This document shows positions 16,845-24,664 of a stretch of DNA of 64,000 nt, piece by piece; the stretch's first letter is position 1, and every line of letters begins with the position of its first letter. The notes under the pieces are model-generated. The model saw only the letters and a list, made by a program, of their open reading frames with translations. It did no database searches and was not told where the DNA came from. Location of the stretch: positions 62,001-126,000 of the forward strand of contig NZ_JAEKPD010000005.1 of NCBI RefSeq assembly GCF_016412875.1, in the 5' to 3' direction. Position numbers and translations under genes: made by a program. This DNA comes from Palleronia pontilimi. Its GTDB lineage: Bacteria > Pseudomonadota > Alphaproteobacteria > Rhodobacterales > Rhodobacteraceae.

Positions 16845-17315
16845 TCAAACCGGCAATTCGGTGGTGAACTTCAGCTCTTCCATGGACAGAAGCGCCGTGA
16901 CGTTGTGGATCTTCACCTGGCCGATGAGCGCCTGGTAGAAGGTGTCGTAGGCCCGCGCGTTGGTGACCCGCACCTTCAGGATGTAGTCGATATCGCCCGC
17001 CAGCCGGTGCGCCTCCAGCACCTCGGGGCGCGCGCGCAGCGTCTGCAGGAACCGTGTCTGCCAGTCCGCATCGTGTTCGGACGTGCGGATCAGCACGAAG
17101 AAACACGCCTCGAGTCCCAGCTTCTCGGGATCCAGCAACACCGTCTGCTGGCCGATCACCCCCGCATCGCGCAGTTTGCGCAATCGATTCCACACCGGCG
17201 TCTTCGACGAGCCCACGTCCTTGGCGATATCGTCCAGCGACCGGCTGGCATCGCGCTGCACGGCCGCAAGGATCTTCCGGTCAAGCGCATCCAGACGAAC
17301 ATCCATTCCACTCAT
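16845..17315 (-). CDS. Lrp/AsnC family transcriptional regulator
   Basis: 156 residues if started at MSGMDVRLDALDRK; ATG codons four codons earlier (17327) and three codons later (17306) are alternatives. The N-terminal helix-turn-helix reads LDDIAKDVGSSKTPVWNRLRKL. The RAM ligand-binding domain follows (about 65-150), with GDIDYILKVRV as its landmark. It is divergent from the cysG operon with 130 bp between, so it most likely controls that operon and itself. The 17327 ATG lies inside an inverted repeat that looks like an operator, which is one reason for preferring a later start. Confidence 0.9.
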   Translation of the reverse strand: MSGMDVRLDALDRKILAAVQRDASRSLDDIAKDVGSSKTPVWNRLRKLRDAGVIGQQTVLLDPEKLGLEACFFVLIRTSEHDADWQTRFLQTLRARPEVLEAHRLAGDIDYILKVRVTNARAYDTFYQALIGQVKIHNVTALLSMEELKFTTELPV

Positions 17316-17326
17316 TCCCTCTTCCA

Positions 17327-17362
17327 TGGAACCCCCGTTCCACGGCGCGACAGCCGCGGAAC
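17327..17362. promoter_or_regulatory. Overlapping inverted repeats between the Lrp gene and cysG
   Basis: TGGAAC-CCCC-GTTCCA (17327-17342) is a perfect 6-bp inverted repeat. Its right arm also starts a second palindrome, GTTCCACGGC (17337-17346) against GCCGCGGAAC (17353-17362), with one mismatch. The result is three GGAAC half-sites in 36 bp between divergent promoters, as expected of an Lrp-family operator. Confidence 0.55.
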
Positions 17363-17445
17363 ATACGTTTCTTATATTGCCGCGCACCTGCACGACAGCG
17401 GGAAAATATTCTATCTATGATCCAGCGCAGACAAGGACCGCCCCG

Positions 17446-18870
17446 ATGCACCATTTCCCGATCTTCCTGGCCGTCGAAGGCCGCCGCATCGTGCTGGCGG
17501 GCGGCGGGGACGCGGCGCTGGCCAAGCTGCGGCTGATCCTGAAGACCTCGGCGCGGGTCACGGTCTTCGCACCCGATCCCGCGCCCGAAATCGCCGCATG
17601 GGCCGCGGCGGGCAAGCTCACATTGCACACCCGCGCAATGGCACCCGGCGACACGCTTTGCGCCAAGCTGTTCTACGCGGCGTCCGAAGATCCGGCCGAA
17701 GACGCGCGCACGGCGGCCATCGCCCACGCGGACGGCGCATTGGTCAACATCGTCGACAACCTCGAAGACAGCGCCTTCATCACGCCCGCCATCGTGGACC
17801 GCGATCCCGTGACCATCGCCATTGGCACCGAAGGCGCGGCGCCGGTCCTGGCGCGGGCGATCAAGCGCGACCTGGAAGAACGTCTGCCGACCGCGCTTGG
17901 CCCGCTGGCGCGGATCGGCAAGGAATTCCGCAAGATGGCGGAGCTTCTACCGTTCGGCCGGGCGCGCCGCGACTTCTGGGCCGATTATTACGACCGCGCG
18001 GGGCCCATGGCCTTCGCGCAGGGCGAGGATGCCGTGCGCCCCGCGCTGGATGATCTGTTGTCCCAGCACCTCGACCGCGGCGCGCAGCCCGGCCACGTCC
18101 ATTTCGTCGGCGCGGGTCCGGGCGATCCGGACCTGCTGACCCTGAAGGCCCGCAAGGCGCTGGACGCGGCGGACGTGGTGATCCACGACCGGCTTGTCGC
18201 ACCCGAGATCCTGGAGCTGGCCCGCCGCGAGGCGACGATCCTCGACGCGGGCAAGGAAGGCTTCGGTCCCTCCACCCCGCAGGCCCGGATCAACGCGATG
18301 ATCGTCGAACACGGGCGCCAGGGCGCCCAGGTCGTGCGGCTGAAATCGGGCGATCCGACCGTGTTCGGTCGTCTCGACGAGGAAATCGAGGCGGTCGAGC
18401 AAGCGGGCCTCGCCTACACGATCGTGCCCGGCATCACCGCCGCATCCGCCGCCGTGGCGGGCATCGGTCAAAGCCTGACGCGGCGCGGGCGCAACGGCTC
18501 GGTGCGGCTGCTGACCGGCCACGACATGCAAGGCTTCGCCGATCACGACTGGGCCGCCCTGGCCGCGCCCGGAACGGTCGCCGCGATCTACATGGGCAAA
18601 CGGGCCGCGCGCTTCATCCAGGGCCGCCTGCTGATGCACGGCGCCGATCCCGAAACCCCGGTGACGGTCGTCGAAAACGCAGGCCGGGCGGATGCGCGAA
18701 CGCTTGCCACCTCCTTGGCCCGGCTGCAGCCCGAGTTGAGCGAGATCAATTTCGCCGGCCCCGCGGTCGTCATGTTGGGCCTTCGGCCGCGCGAAGCTGT
18801 CACCGTCCTGTCGCGGGCCGATGCTATGCAGCTGGCGTCCAAATCATCCCCGAAGGAGATCGCTCTATGA
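17446..18870 (+). CDS. cysG: Siroheme synthase (multifunctional)
   Basis: 474 residues. Residues 1-210 form the precorrin-2 dehydrogenase/ferrochelatase half (HHFPIFLAVEGRRIVLAGGG is the NAD-binding start). Residues 220-465 form the SAM-dependent uroporphyrinogen-III methyltransferase, with GAGPGDPDLLTLKA, GDPTVFGR and VPGITAASAA. Together they convert uroporphyrinogen III to siroheme, the cofactor of the sulfite reductase encoded just downstream. The ATG at 17446 has AAGGA eight bases upstream. It is the first gene of the sulfate assimilation operon, and its stop overlaps the next start (ATGA at 18867). Confidence 0.95.
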   Translation: MHHFPIFLAVEGRRIVLAGGGDAALAKLRLILKTSARVTVFAPDPAPEIAAWAAAGKLTLHTRAMAPGDTLCAKLFYAASEDPAEDARTAAIAHADGALVNIVDNLEDSAFITPAIVDRDPVTIAIGTEGAAPVLARAIKRDLEERLPTALGPLARIGKEFRKMAELLPFGRARRDFWADYYDRAGPMAFAQGEDAVRPALDDLLSQHLDRGAQPGHVHFVGAGPGDPDLLTLKARKALDAADVVIHDRLVAPEILELARREATILDAGKEGFGPSTPQARINAMIVEHGRQGAQVVRLKSGDPTVFGRLDEEIEAVEQAGLAYTIVPGITAASAAVAGIGQSLTRRGRNGSVRLLTGHDMQGFADHDWAALAAPGTVAAIYMGKRAARFIQGRLLMHGADPETPVTVVENAGRADARTLATSLARLQPELSEINFAGPAVVMLGLRPREAVTVLSRADAMQLASKSSPKEIAL

Positions 18871-19172
18871 GCCGCGAATACACGCCCAAGGTCATCACCG
18901 CCAACCACCTGATGCTGGGTGACGCCATCTGGCTGACCGAAGACGACACCTGGAGCCGCGACATCGCGCGGGCCGAGCTGCTGACCGACGAGGCCCATGC
19001 CGACATGCGGATGCTCTTTGCCAAGGGCCAGCCGCAGATTGCCGTCGGCCCTTATCTCGCCGAGGCAGAGCAAGGCGCACTCGGCCCCGTGCCCGTTCAC
19101 CTTCGCGAGGTGTTTCGCACGCGCGGCCCCTCCAATCGCGACCACGGCAAGCAAGTCGACGGCGCGATCTGA
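18867..19172 (+). CDS. DUF2849 domain protein
   Basis: 101 residues. The translation (MSREYTPKVITANHLMLGDA, then IWLTEDDTWSRDI) matches the small DUF2849 proteins found between cysG and the sulfite reductase gene in alphaproteobacteria. No catalytic residues are evident. The position points to a supporting role in siroheme or sulfite reductase function, but this has not been shown as far as I know. It is translationally coupled to cysG. A long hairpin separates it from cysI. Confidence 0.88.
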   Translation: MSREYTPKVITANHLMLGDAIWLTEDDTWSRDIARAELLTDEAHADMRMLFAKGQPQIAVGPYLAEAEQGALGPVPVHLREVFRTRGPSNRDHGKQVDGAI

Positions 19173-19182
19173 GGACACGTAA

Positions 19183-19215
19183 TTCCCGGGCGGGCCCTGA
19201 CGGGTCCCCCGGGAA
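19183..19215 (+). other. Long hairpin between the DUF2849 gene and cysI
   Basis: TTCCCGGG (19183-19190) pairs with CCCGGGAA (19208-19215). Inside it, GGGCCC (19192-19197) pairs with GGGTCC (19202-19207) with one G-U, around a TGAC loop. This gives about 14 bp of stem with a single bulged C. Three A residues follow, not T. It may stabilise the cysI message, or partly terminate transcription, within the operon. Confidence 0.6.
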
Positions 19216-19248
19216 AATCGCGCCACCGGCGCAGCAGGAGCAGACAAG

Positions 19249-20916
19249 ATGTACCATTACTCCGATTTCGACGAAGCTTTCGTGCGGACCCGCGTGGACC
19301 AGTTCCGCGACCAGGTCGCGCGCCGCATCGATGGGTCGTTGACCGAGGACGAATTCAAGCCGCTGCGCCTGATGAACGGGCTTTACCTGCAACTGCACGC
19401 CTACATGCTGCGCGTGGCGATCCCCTACGGCACGCTCAACAGCCGCCAGATGCGGCAACTGGCGCTGATCGCGGCGCGTTGGGACAAGGGCTACGGGCAC
19501 TTCACCACGCGCCAGAACATCCAGTTCAACTGGCCCAAGCTGGCGGATGTGCCCGACATCCTGGATGCGCTGGCCGATGTGGACATGCACGCCATCCAGA
19601 CCTCCGGCAACACGATCCGCAACGTGACCGCCGATCATTTCGCGGGCGCCGCGGCGGACGAGATCGCCGATCCGCGGCCCTTTGCCGAGCTGCTGCGCCA
19701 GTGGTCCACCGACCACCCCGAGTTCCAGTTCCTGCCGCGCAAGTTCAAGATCGCCATCACCGGCGCTGCGGCCGACCGGGCGGTGATCGCCGCCCATGAC
19801 ATCGGTCTTCAGGTCATCGAGCGCGACGGCGCCCTAGGCTTCCGCGTGTTGGTGGGCGGCGGGCTGGGACGCACGCCGATGATCGGGAAGGTCGTTCACG
19901 ACTTCCTGCCGCAATCCGACCTGCTGCCTTATATCGAGGCCATCGTGTCGGTCTGGAACCTGCTCGGACGCCGGGACAACAAGTACAAGGCCCGCATCAA
20001 GATCACCGTGCACGAGCACGGCATCGACGAGATCGCGCGGCTGGCCGAACAGCGCTTCTCCGAGATCCGGCCCGGCTTCTCGGGCGTGGACCAGCAGGTG
20101 CTGCGCGATATCGAAGCCCAGTTCGCCGCGCCCGATTTCGAGACGAAGCCGATGGACTGCTTTCACGCCGCCTACGACGCGGACCCGGTGTTCCGGTCCT
20201 GGGTCGACATCAACGTGAGCGCTCACAAGCGCGACGATCATGCCATCGTGTCGATCTCGCTGAAAAAGCCGGGCGCCACGCCCGGCGACGCGACTGCCGC
20301 GCAGATGGACGTGATGGCCGCACTCGCCGAAGGCTTCGGCCATGACGAGTTGCGCATCTCGCACGAACAGAACGTGATCCTGCCCCATGTCGCGCGCGCC
20401 GATCTGCCCGCGATACACGCGGCGCTGAAGGATGCCGACCTGGCAAGCGCCAATATCGGGCTGATCTCGGACATCATCGCCTGCCCTGGCATGGATTATT
20501 GCGCGCTGGCAACCGCCCGCTCGATCCCCGTCGCGCAAGAGATCGCGACCCGCTTCGAAGAGCTCAAGCTCGAGCACGAAGTTGGACCGCTGAAGATCAA
20601 GATCTCGGGCTGCATCAATGCCTGCGGCCACCACCATGTGGGCCATATCGGCATCTTGGGCCTCGACCGTGCGGGCGTCGAGAATTACCAGATCACGCTG
20701 GGCGGCGACGGCACCGAAGACGCCGTCATCGGGACGCGCGCCGGACCCGGTTTCGCCTATGACGAGATCGTGCCCGCCATCGAGCGCCTGATCCAGGCCT
20801 ATCTGGGCCTGCGCGAAGATGCGTCCGAGACGTTCCTGCAAACCTATCGTCGCACGGGGATCGCCCCGTTCAAGGCGGCGCTCTATCCCGAAAAGGAGAA
20901 CGCCCGTGCCGCTTGA
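19249..20916 (+). CDS. cysI: Sulfite (nitrite/sulfite) reductase, siroheme hemoprotein subunit
   Basis: 555 residues with duplicated ferrite reductase half-domains. The coupled siroheme/[4Fe-4S] site is built by CPGMDYC (C-x5-C) near residue 412 and CINAC (C-x3-C) near residue 456 in KISGCINACGHHHVGHIG. Substrate and siroheme arginines lie in FTTRQNIQFNWPK near residue 84. The family includes nitrite reductases. Siroheme synthase, APS reductase and ferredoxin reductase genes alongside make assimilatory sulfite reduction to sulfide the likely job. AGGAG stands eight bases before the ATG, and the end overlaps the cysH start. Confidence 0.93.
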   Translation: MYHYSDFDEAFVRTRVDQFRDQVARRIDGSLTEDEFKPLRLMNGLYLQLHAYMLRVAIPYGTLNSRQMRQLALIAARWDKGYGHFTTRQNIQFNWPKLADVPDILDALADVDMHAIQTSGNTIRNVTADHFAGAAADEIADPRPFAELLRQWSTDHPEFQFLPRKFKIAITGAAADRAVIAAHDIGLQVIERDGALGFRVLVGGGLGRTPMIGKVVHDFLPQSDLLPYIEAIVSVWNLLGRRDNKYKARIKITVHEHGIDEIARLAEQRFSEIRPGFSGVDQQVLRDIEAQFAAPDFETKPMDCFHAAYDADPVFRSWVDINVSAHKRDDHAIVSISLKKPGATPGDATAAQMDVMAALAEGFGHDELRISHEQNVILPHVARADLPAIHAALKDADLASANIGLISDIIACPGMDYCALATARSIPVAQEIATRFEELKLEHEVGPLKIKISGCINACGHHHVGHIGILGLDRAGVENYQITLGGDGTEDAVIGTRAGPGFAYDEIVPAIERLIQAYLGLREDASETFLQTYRRTGIAPFKAALYPEKENARAA

Positions 20917-21637
20917 GGCCCCCCTTCCCAGCGCGCACGAGCGCGCGCGCGAGCTGAACGCCCGCTACACCCGCCACGGCGCCACCGCGGTGCTGCGCCA
21001 CGCGCTGTCCGACCCCCAGGTCGGGCGGATCGCGCTGGTGTCGTCCTTCGGCGCCGAATCGGTGGTGCTGCTGCACATGCTCAGCGTCATCGACCGGACA
21101 GTGCCGGTGATCTTCCTGAATACCGAGATGCTGTTCCCGGACACGCTGATCTACCAAAGCGCGGTGGCCGAACGACTGGAGCTCACGGATATCCGCCGCA
21201 TCCGGCCGGACCGCGCCCAGACGTTGCTGCGCGACACGGACGGGCTTTTGCACCGCGACGACGCCGATGCCTGCTGCGCGCTGCGCAAGACCGAGCCGCT
21301 CGAGCGCGCGCTTCGGGGCTTCGACGGCTGGATCACCGGGCGCAAGCGCTTCCAGGGCGGCGCGCGCGCGGACCTGCAGTTCTTCGAGGCCGACAGCGAC
21401 GGCCGCATCAAGGTGAACCCGCTGGCCCATTGGGCCAAGGCGGACGTGCAGGAATACCTGTTGAACAACCGCCTGCCCCGTCACCCGCTGATCAAGCAGG
21501 GCTATGCCTCGATCGGCTGCGCGCCCTGCACGTCGAAGGTGGATCCCGGCGAAGACGAACGCGCCGGTCGCTGGCGCGGCTTCGACAAGGTGGAATGCGG
21601 CATCCATTTCGAAAACGGTCGGGCGGTGCGCAGCTGA
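20906..21637 (+). CDS. cysH: Phosphoadenylyl/adenylyl-sulfate reductase (APS reductase type)
   Basis: 243 residues. It starts at GTG 20906, inside the end of cysI and behind AAAAGGAGAA. The PP-loop is SSFGAESVVLLH near residue 43. The four iron-sulfur cysteines (DACCALRK near residue 124 and GCAPC near residue 207) mark the [4Fe-4S] APS reductase type rather than the PAPS-only enzyme. The C-terminal catalytic cysteine is in VECGIHF. It reduces adenylyl sulfate to sulfite with thioredoxin or glutathione, supplying CysI. Confidence 0.93.
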   Translation: MPLEAPLPSAHERARELNARYTRHGATAVLRHALSDPQVGRIALVSSFGAESVVLLHMLSVIDRTVPVIFLNTEMLFPDTLIYQSAVAERLELTDIRRIRPDRAQTLLRDTDGLLHRDDADACCALRKTEPLERALRGFDGWITGRKRFQGGARADLQFFEADSDGRIKVNPLAHWAKADVQEYLLNNRLPRHPLIKQGYASIGCAPCTSKVDPGEDERAGRWRGFDKVECGIHFENGRAVRS

Positions 21638-21651
21638 GCGGCCGGTGCTTC

Positions 21652-21674
21652 GAGGTATTTTGGGAAAGATGAAG
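21652..21674 (+). repeat. Dispersed intergenic element, short variant, copy 3
   Basis: GGTATTT-TG-GGAAAGATGAAG occupies 21654-21674, preceded by GA. It lies between the cysH stop and the DUF934 gene and is the same 21-base element as at 16811 and 60499 apart from the two central bases. Confidence 0.8.
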
Positions 21675-21703
21675 ACAGGACGTCTTCGCGACGGGATGGA
21701 ACG

Positions 21704-22111
21704 ATGAGCATAATTGTAACCGATGCGGGCTTCGGGTCCGACGACTGGACGGCGGGCTTTTCCGCCGCCGACCGGCACGCCGCGAATGACGGGGGGGCGG
21801 TGGACCTGCCCTCGGACACCCCGCCGGGCGACCTGGCGGCGTATCTGGACGCGCGATTGATCCGCGTGGACTTTCCCAGCTTCGCCGACGGGCGCGGCTT
21901 CACCCTGGCCGCGCACCTGCGGCGGCTGGGCTTCGCGGGGCGGCTGCGCGCGCGCGGCCATGTGATCGCCGATCAATACGCGATGGCGCGGCGCGCGGGC
22001 TTCGACGAGGTCGAGATCGACGACGACCTGGCCGCGCGCCAGCCCGAAGACCAGTGGCTTGCCCGCGCCGACTGGCGCGCCCACGACTATCAGCGACGCC
22101 TGCGCGGCTGA
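21704..22111 (+). CDS. DUF934 domain protein (sulfate assimilation operon)
   Basis: 135 residues. The second half (RVDFPSFADGRGFTLAAHLR, RARGHVIADQYAMARRAGFDEVEI) is the conserved core of DUF934 proteins, which accompany sulfite reductase and cysH in many proteobacteria. No enzyme activity is established in what I know. It may help sulfite reductase assembly or electron delivery. It is 66 bp after cysH, with the dispersed element in the gap, and 69 bp before the ferredoxin reductase gene. Confidence 0.9.
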   Translation: MSIIVTDAGFGSDDWTAGFSAADRHAANDGGAVDLPSDTPPGDLAAYLDARLIRVDFPSFADGRGFTLAAHLRRLGFAGRLRARGHVIADQYAMARRAGFDEVEIDDDLAARQPEDQWLARADWRAHDYQRRLRG

Positions 22112-22180
22112 GCGTCGCCTTTCGCTGAACTTCCAGACAGGCTAACAGAAGGCCGGGCCGTTTCGGGTCCGCGACAAGAC

Positions 22181-23020
22181 ATGAACGAGATGACAGACGT
22201 GACCGCCTCAACCGCTCAAGCTGCCCAAGCCGTCAAGGTGTTGCCCGACGCCCAGACCGTCACCAGCGTGACCCACTGGACCGACACGTTGTTTTCGTTC
22301 CGGGTCACGCGCCCCGCATCCCTGCGCTTCCGCTCCGGCGAATTCGTGATGATCGGCCTGCTGAAGGACGACGGCAAGCCGCTGCTGCGCGCCTATTCCA
22401 TCGCCTCGCCCGCCTGGGACGACGAGCTCGAGTTCTATTCGATCAAGGTCCAGGACGGCCCGCTGACCAGTCGGCTGCAGCATATCCAGCCCGGCGACCA
22501 GATCATCCTGCGCCCCAAGCCGGTGGGCACGCTGGTGCACGACGCGCTGCTGCCCGGCAAACGCTTGTGGTTCTTCTCGACCGGGACCGGCATCGCGCCC
22601 TTCGCGTCGCTGATCCGCGATCCGCAGACCTACGAGGATTACGAGCAGATCATCCTGACCCATACCTGCCGCGACGTGGCCGATCTGGAATACGGGCGCC
22701 GCCTGGTCGAGCACGTCAAATCCGACGCGACGCTGCGCGAGCTTCTGGGCGACGTGGTGGAGAAGCTGGTCTACTACCCGACCACCACCCGCGAAGAGAG
22801 CCCGAAGATGGGCCGGATCACCAATCTTCTGAAGTCGGGCGCCCTGTTCGAAGATCTGGGGATCGCGGACGGCATGTCACCGCAGACTGACCGGGCCATG
22901 GTCTGCGGCTCGATCGGGCTGAACACGGATCTCAAGGAGATCCTGGAAGGGTTCGGACTGCGCGAGGGCGCCAACAGCGACCCCGCCGAATACGTCGTGG
23001 AAAAGGCCTTCGTGGGATAG
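22181..23020 (+). CDS. fpr: Ferredoxin/flavodoxin-NADP+ reductase
   Basis: 279 residues. The FAD-binding motif is RAYSIASP near residue 70, the NADP-binding segment is FFSTGTGIAPFASLIRD near residue 130, and the C-terminus is EYVVEKAFVG as in bacterial (subclass I) Fpr enzymes. It transfers electrons between NADPH and ferredoxin or flavodoxin. As last gene of the cys operon it probably supplies reductant for CysI, which lacks its own flavoprotein subunit here. The first ATG is used; MTDV three codons later is an alternative. Confidence 0.93.
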   Translation: MNEMTDVTASTAQAAQAVKVLPDAQTVTSVTHWTDTLFSFRVTRPASLRFRSGEFVMIGLLKDDGKPLLRAYSIASPAWDDELEFYSIKVQDGPLTSRLQHIQPGDQIILRPKPVGTLVHDALLPGKRLWFFSTGTGIAPFASLIRDPQTYEDYEQIILTHTCRDVADLEYGRRLVEHVKSDATLRELLGDVVEKLVYYPTTTREESPKMGRITNLLKSGALFEDLGIADGMSPQTDRAMVCGSIGLNTDLKEILEGFGLREGANSDPAEYVVEKAFVG

Positions 23021-23046
23021 AGTCTTTGCGCTTCGGGCAAGGGCGA

Positions 23047-23068
23047 GGGTCGGCAGCGATGCCGACCC
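23047..23068. terminator. Terminator hairpin between fpr and the convergent lipoprotein gene
   Basis: GGGTCGGC (23047-23054) and GCCGACCC (23061-23068) form a perfect 8-bp stem with a six-base loop, between two convergent stop codons at 23020 and 23083. Its symmetry suits both strands. Confidence 0.65.
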
Positions 23069-23082
23069 CCTGACGGCCAGCT

Positions 23083-23889
23083 CTATTGTGCCGCCTGAAG
23101 CTCGGGCAGGCCCATCGCGTCGCGCAGGCGGACGATCAGTTCCTTGACCACAGCCGGATCGTCGCCCACTTGCCGGACGGCTTCGGACAACGTCGTCTTC
23201 TGGACCATGTTCAACTCGGACGTCTCGACCGCGGCGATCACCTGTTCGCTGTCGAAATTCTCGAGCGTCAGCAGCTCGGTCAGGGCCATTTCCTGGGCTT
23301 CGCTCGCGCCGACCACACCCTCTTCCACGGCCGCTTCGGTCGCGTCTTCCTGCACGTTCTCGACCACGGCTTCGCCGTCCTGTGCGGCCTCGACGGCGGC
23401 CTCGGTCGCGTCCGACGATGCCGCGCCGATATCGCTGGCTTCGGCTTCGACCTCGGCGGCGGTGGCTTCCGCGGCCTGCTCGGCCTCGGCGGCGCCTTCC
23501 GCGACGGCGGCTTCGGCGCTTTCGGCGGCCTCGGTCGCGTCTGCGGCCATCTCGTCTGCGGCGCCTTCAGCGGCAGCGGCGGTGTCTTCCGCAGCCTGCT
23601 CGACCTCGGCTGCGGCGTCTTCAGCGGCTGCCTCGGCCTCGGCGGCGGCCTCGGCCGCTTCGGTGGCCATCTCTTCTGCCGCCTGCTCTGCCTCGGCCGC
23701 GGCGTCTTCGGCGGCGATCTCGGCCGTATCGGCTGCCTCGTCCGTCATCTCTTCGGCGGCCTCGGCGGTTGCTTCTGCTTCCGCCTCGACGCTGCTGGTC
23801 TCGGCCTCGCCTGCCTCTTCTTCCTGACAACCCGCCACCAGGATTCCGGCAGCAAGCAATGCGATCAGTGATGTCGATCTCAGTCCCAT
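23083..23889 (-). CDS. Ala/Glu-rich lipoprotein of unknown function
   Basis: 268 residues. The signal peptide ends in the lipobox LVAGC (Cys21), so the protein is lipid-anchored. Residues 22-195 are almost only Ala, Glu, Thr and Asp in irregular AAEAEQAAEE-like repeats, predicted as long helix or coiled coil. Residues 200-268 form a different, ordinary-looking domain (MALTELLTLENFDSEQVIAA and onward) with no motif I recognise. Such a helix could act as a spacer across the periplasm between membrane and peptidoglycan. Composition resembles the linker of the OmpA-like protein at 27900-29864. Confidence 0.8.
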   Translation of the reverse strand: MGLRSTSLIALLAAGILVAGCQEEEAGEAETSSVEAEAEATAEAAEEMTDEAADTAEIAAEDAAAEAEQAAEEMATEAAEAAAEAEAAAEDAAAEVEQAAEDTAAAAEGAADEMAADATEAAESAEAAVAEGAAEAEQAAEATAAEVEAEASDIGAASSDATEAAVEAAQDGEAVVENVQEDATEAAVEEGVVGASEAQEMALTELLTLENFDSEQVIAAVETSELNMVQKTTLSEAVRQVGDDPAVVKELIVRLRDAMGLPELQAAQ

Positions 23890-23999
23890 GGGATGTCCTT
23901 CGCGTTTGAATGCAGTGTCTCTTCAAGACAATGATCTCGCCCAAGGATGGTTCCCGTCTTCCATGCGTGCTATTCCCCACGCGCCGCGTCGAACACGCC

Positions 24000-24028
24000 T
24001 TGAACAGGGCGCGTCCGACCGTTATTTT
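24000..24028 (+). promoter_or_regulatory. Candidate sigma70 promoter of infC
   Basis: TTGAAC (24000-24005) and TATTTT (24023-24028) are separated by exactly 17 bases. A start site near 24035 would give a leader of about 27 bases containing the AGGAG at 24049-24053. Confidence 0.4.
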
Positions 24029-24061
24029 ACGCGCTCGTAACAAGCATCAGGAGATACACCC

Positions 24062-24604
24062 ATCGCCCGCAGACCTCACAACGCGCCGCCCACGCGCGAC
24101 ACCGGCCCCCGCGTCAACGGACGCATTCGGTCCGGCGAAATCCGCCTGATCGGCGCGGAAGGCGAAAATGTCGGCGTCGTGACGCCCGAACGCGGCATGC
24201 AGCTGGCCGAAGAGGCCGGGCTCGACCTGGTCGAGATCTCGCCCAATGCCAGCCCGCCCGTGTGCAAGATCATGGATTTCGGCAAGTTCAAATACGAACA
24301 GCAGAAGCGCGAATCCGAGGCGCGCAAGAAGCAAAAGACGATCGAGGTGAAAGAGGTGAAGTTTCGCCCCAACACCGACACGCATGACTACGACGTCAAG
24401 ATGCGCAACGTCTTCAAGTTTCTCGAGAACGGCGACAAGGTGAAGATCACGCTTCGGTTCCGGGGCCGCGAGATGGCGCACCAGAACCTCGGCCGCGAAC
24501 TTCTGGAGCGTGTGGCCGAAGACACCAAGGACGTGGGCAAGGTCGAGAACTTCCCCAAGATGGAAGGCCGACAGATGGTCATGCTGATCGGACCCAGCAA
24601 GTAA
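24062..24604 (+). CDS. infC: Translation initiation factor IF-3, starting at an AUC codon
   Basis: 180 residues from ATC at 24062. The frame has a stop at 24038, and no ATG, GTG or TTG occurs between it and a GTG at 24179. Starting there would delete 39 residues that include conserved IF-3 N-domain sequence ([19 protein letters not shown]). AGGAG at 24049-24053 lies eight bases before the ATC, and the resulting N-terminus RRPHNAPP fits alphaproteobacterial IF-3. E. coli infC uses AUU, which IF-3 itself discriminates against to limit its own synthesis. The same autoregulation is inferred here. The linker [14 protein letters not shown] and the C-domain are complete. Confidence 0.93.
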   Translation: MARRPHNAPPTRDTGPRVNGRIRSGEIRLIGAEGENVGVVTPERGMQLAEEAGLDLVEISPNASPPVCKIMDFGKFKYEQQKRESEARKKQKTIEVKEVKFRPNTDTHDYDVKMRNVFKFLENGDKVKITLRFRGREMAHQNLGRELLERVAEDTKDVGKVENFPKMEGRQMVMLIGPSK

Positions 24605-24615
24605 CGGGCACGGGT

Positions 24616-24636
24616 GGCGGGCCCTGATGGCCCGCC
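24616..24636 (+). terminator. Hairpin after infC
   Basis: GGCGGGCC (24616-24623) pairs perfectly with GGCCCGCC (24629-24636) around CTGAT, 12 bp past the infC stop. There is no T-run. It argues against an in-frame start at 24614 for the next gene. Confidence 0.6.
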
Positions 24637-24664
24637 CCGAACCAACCGAAGTAAGGTCGATGAC

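Noticed and set aside
17363-17445. Riboswitch or SAM-responsive leader before cysG
   Set aside because: The gap is short and filled by the Lrp-type repeats and ordinary promoter sequence. No conserved riboswitch core is recognisable.
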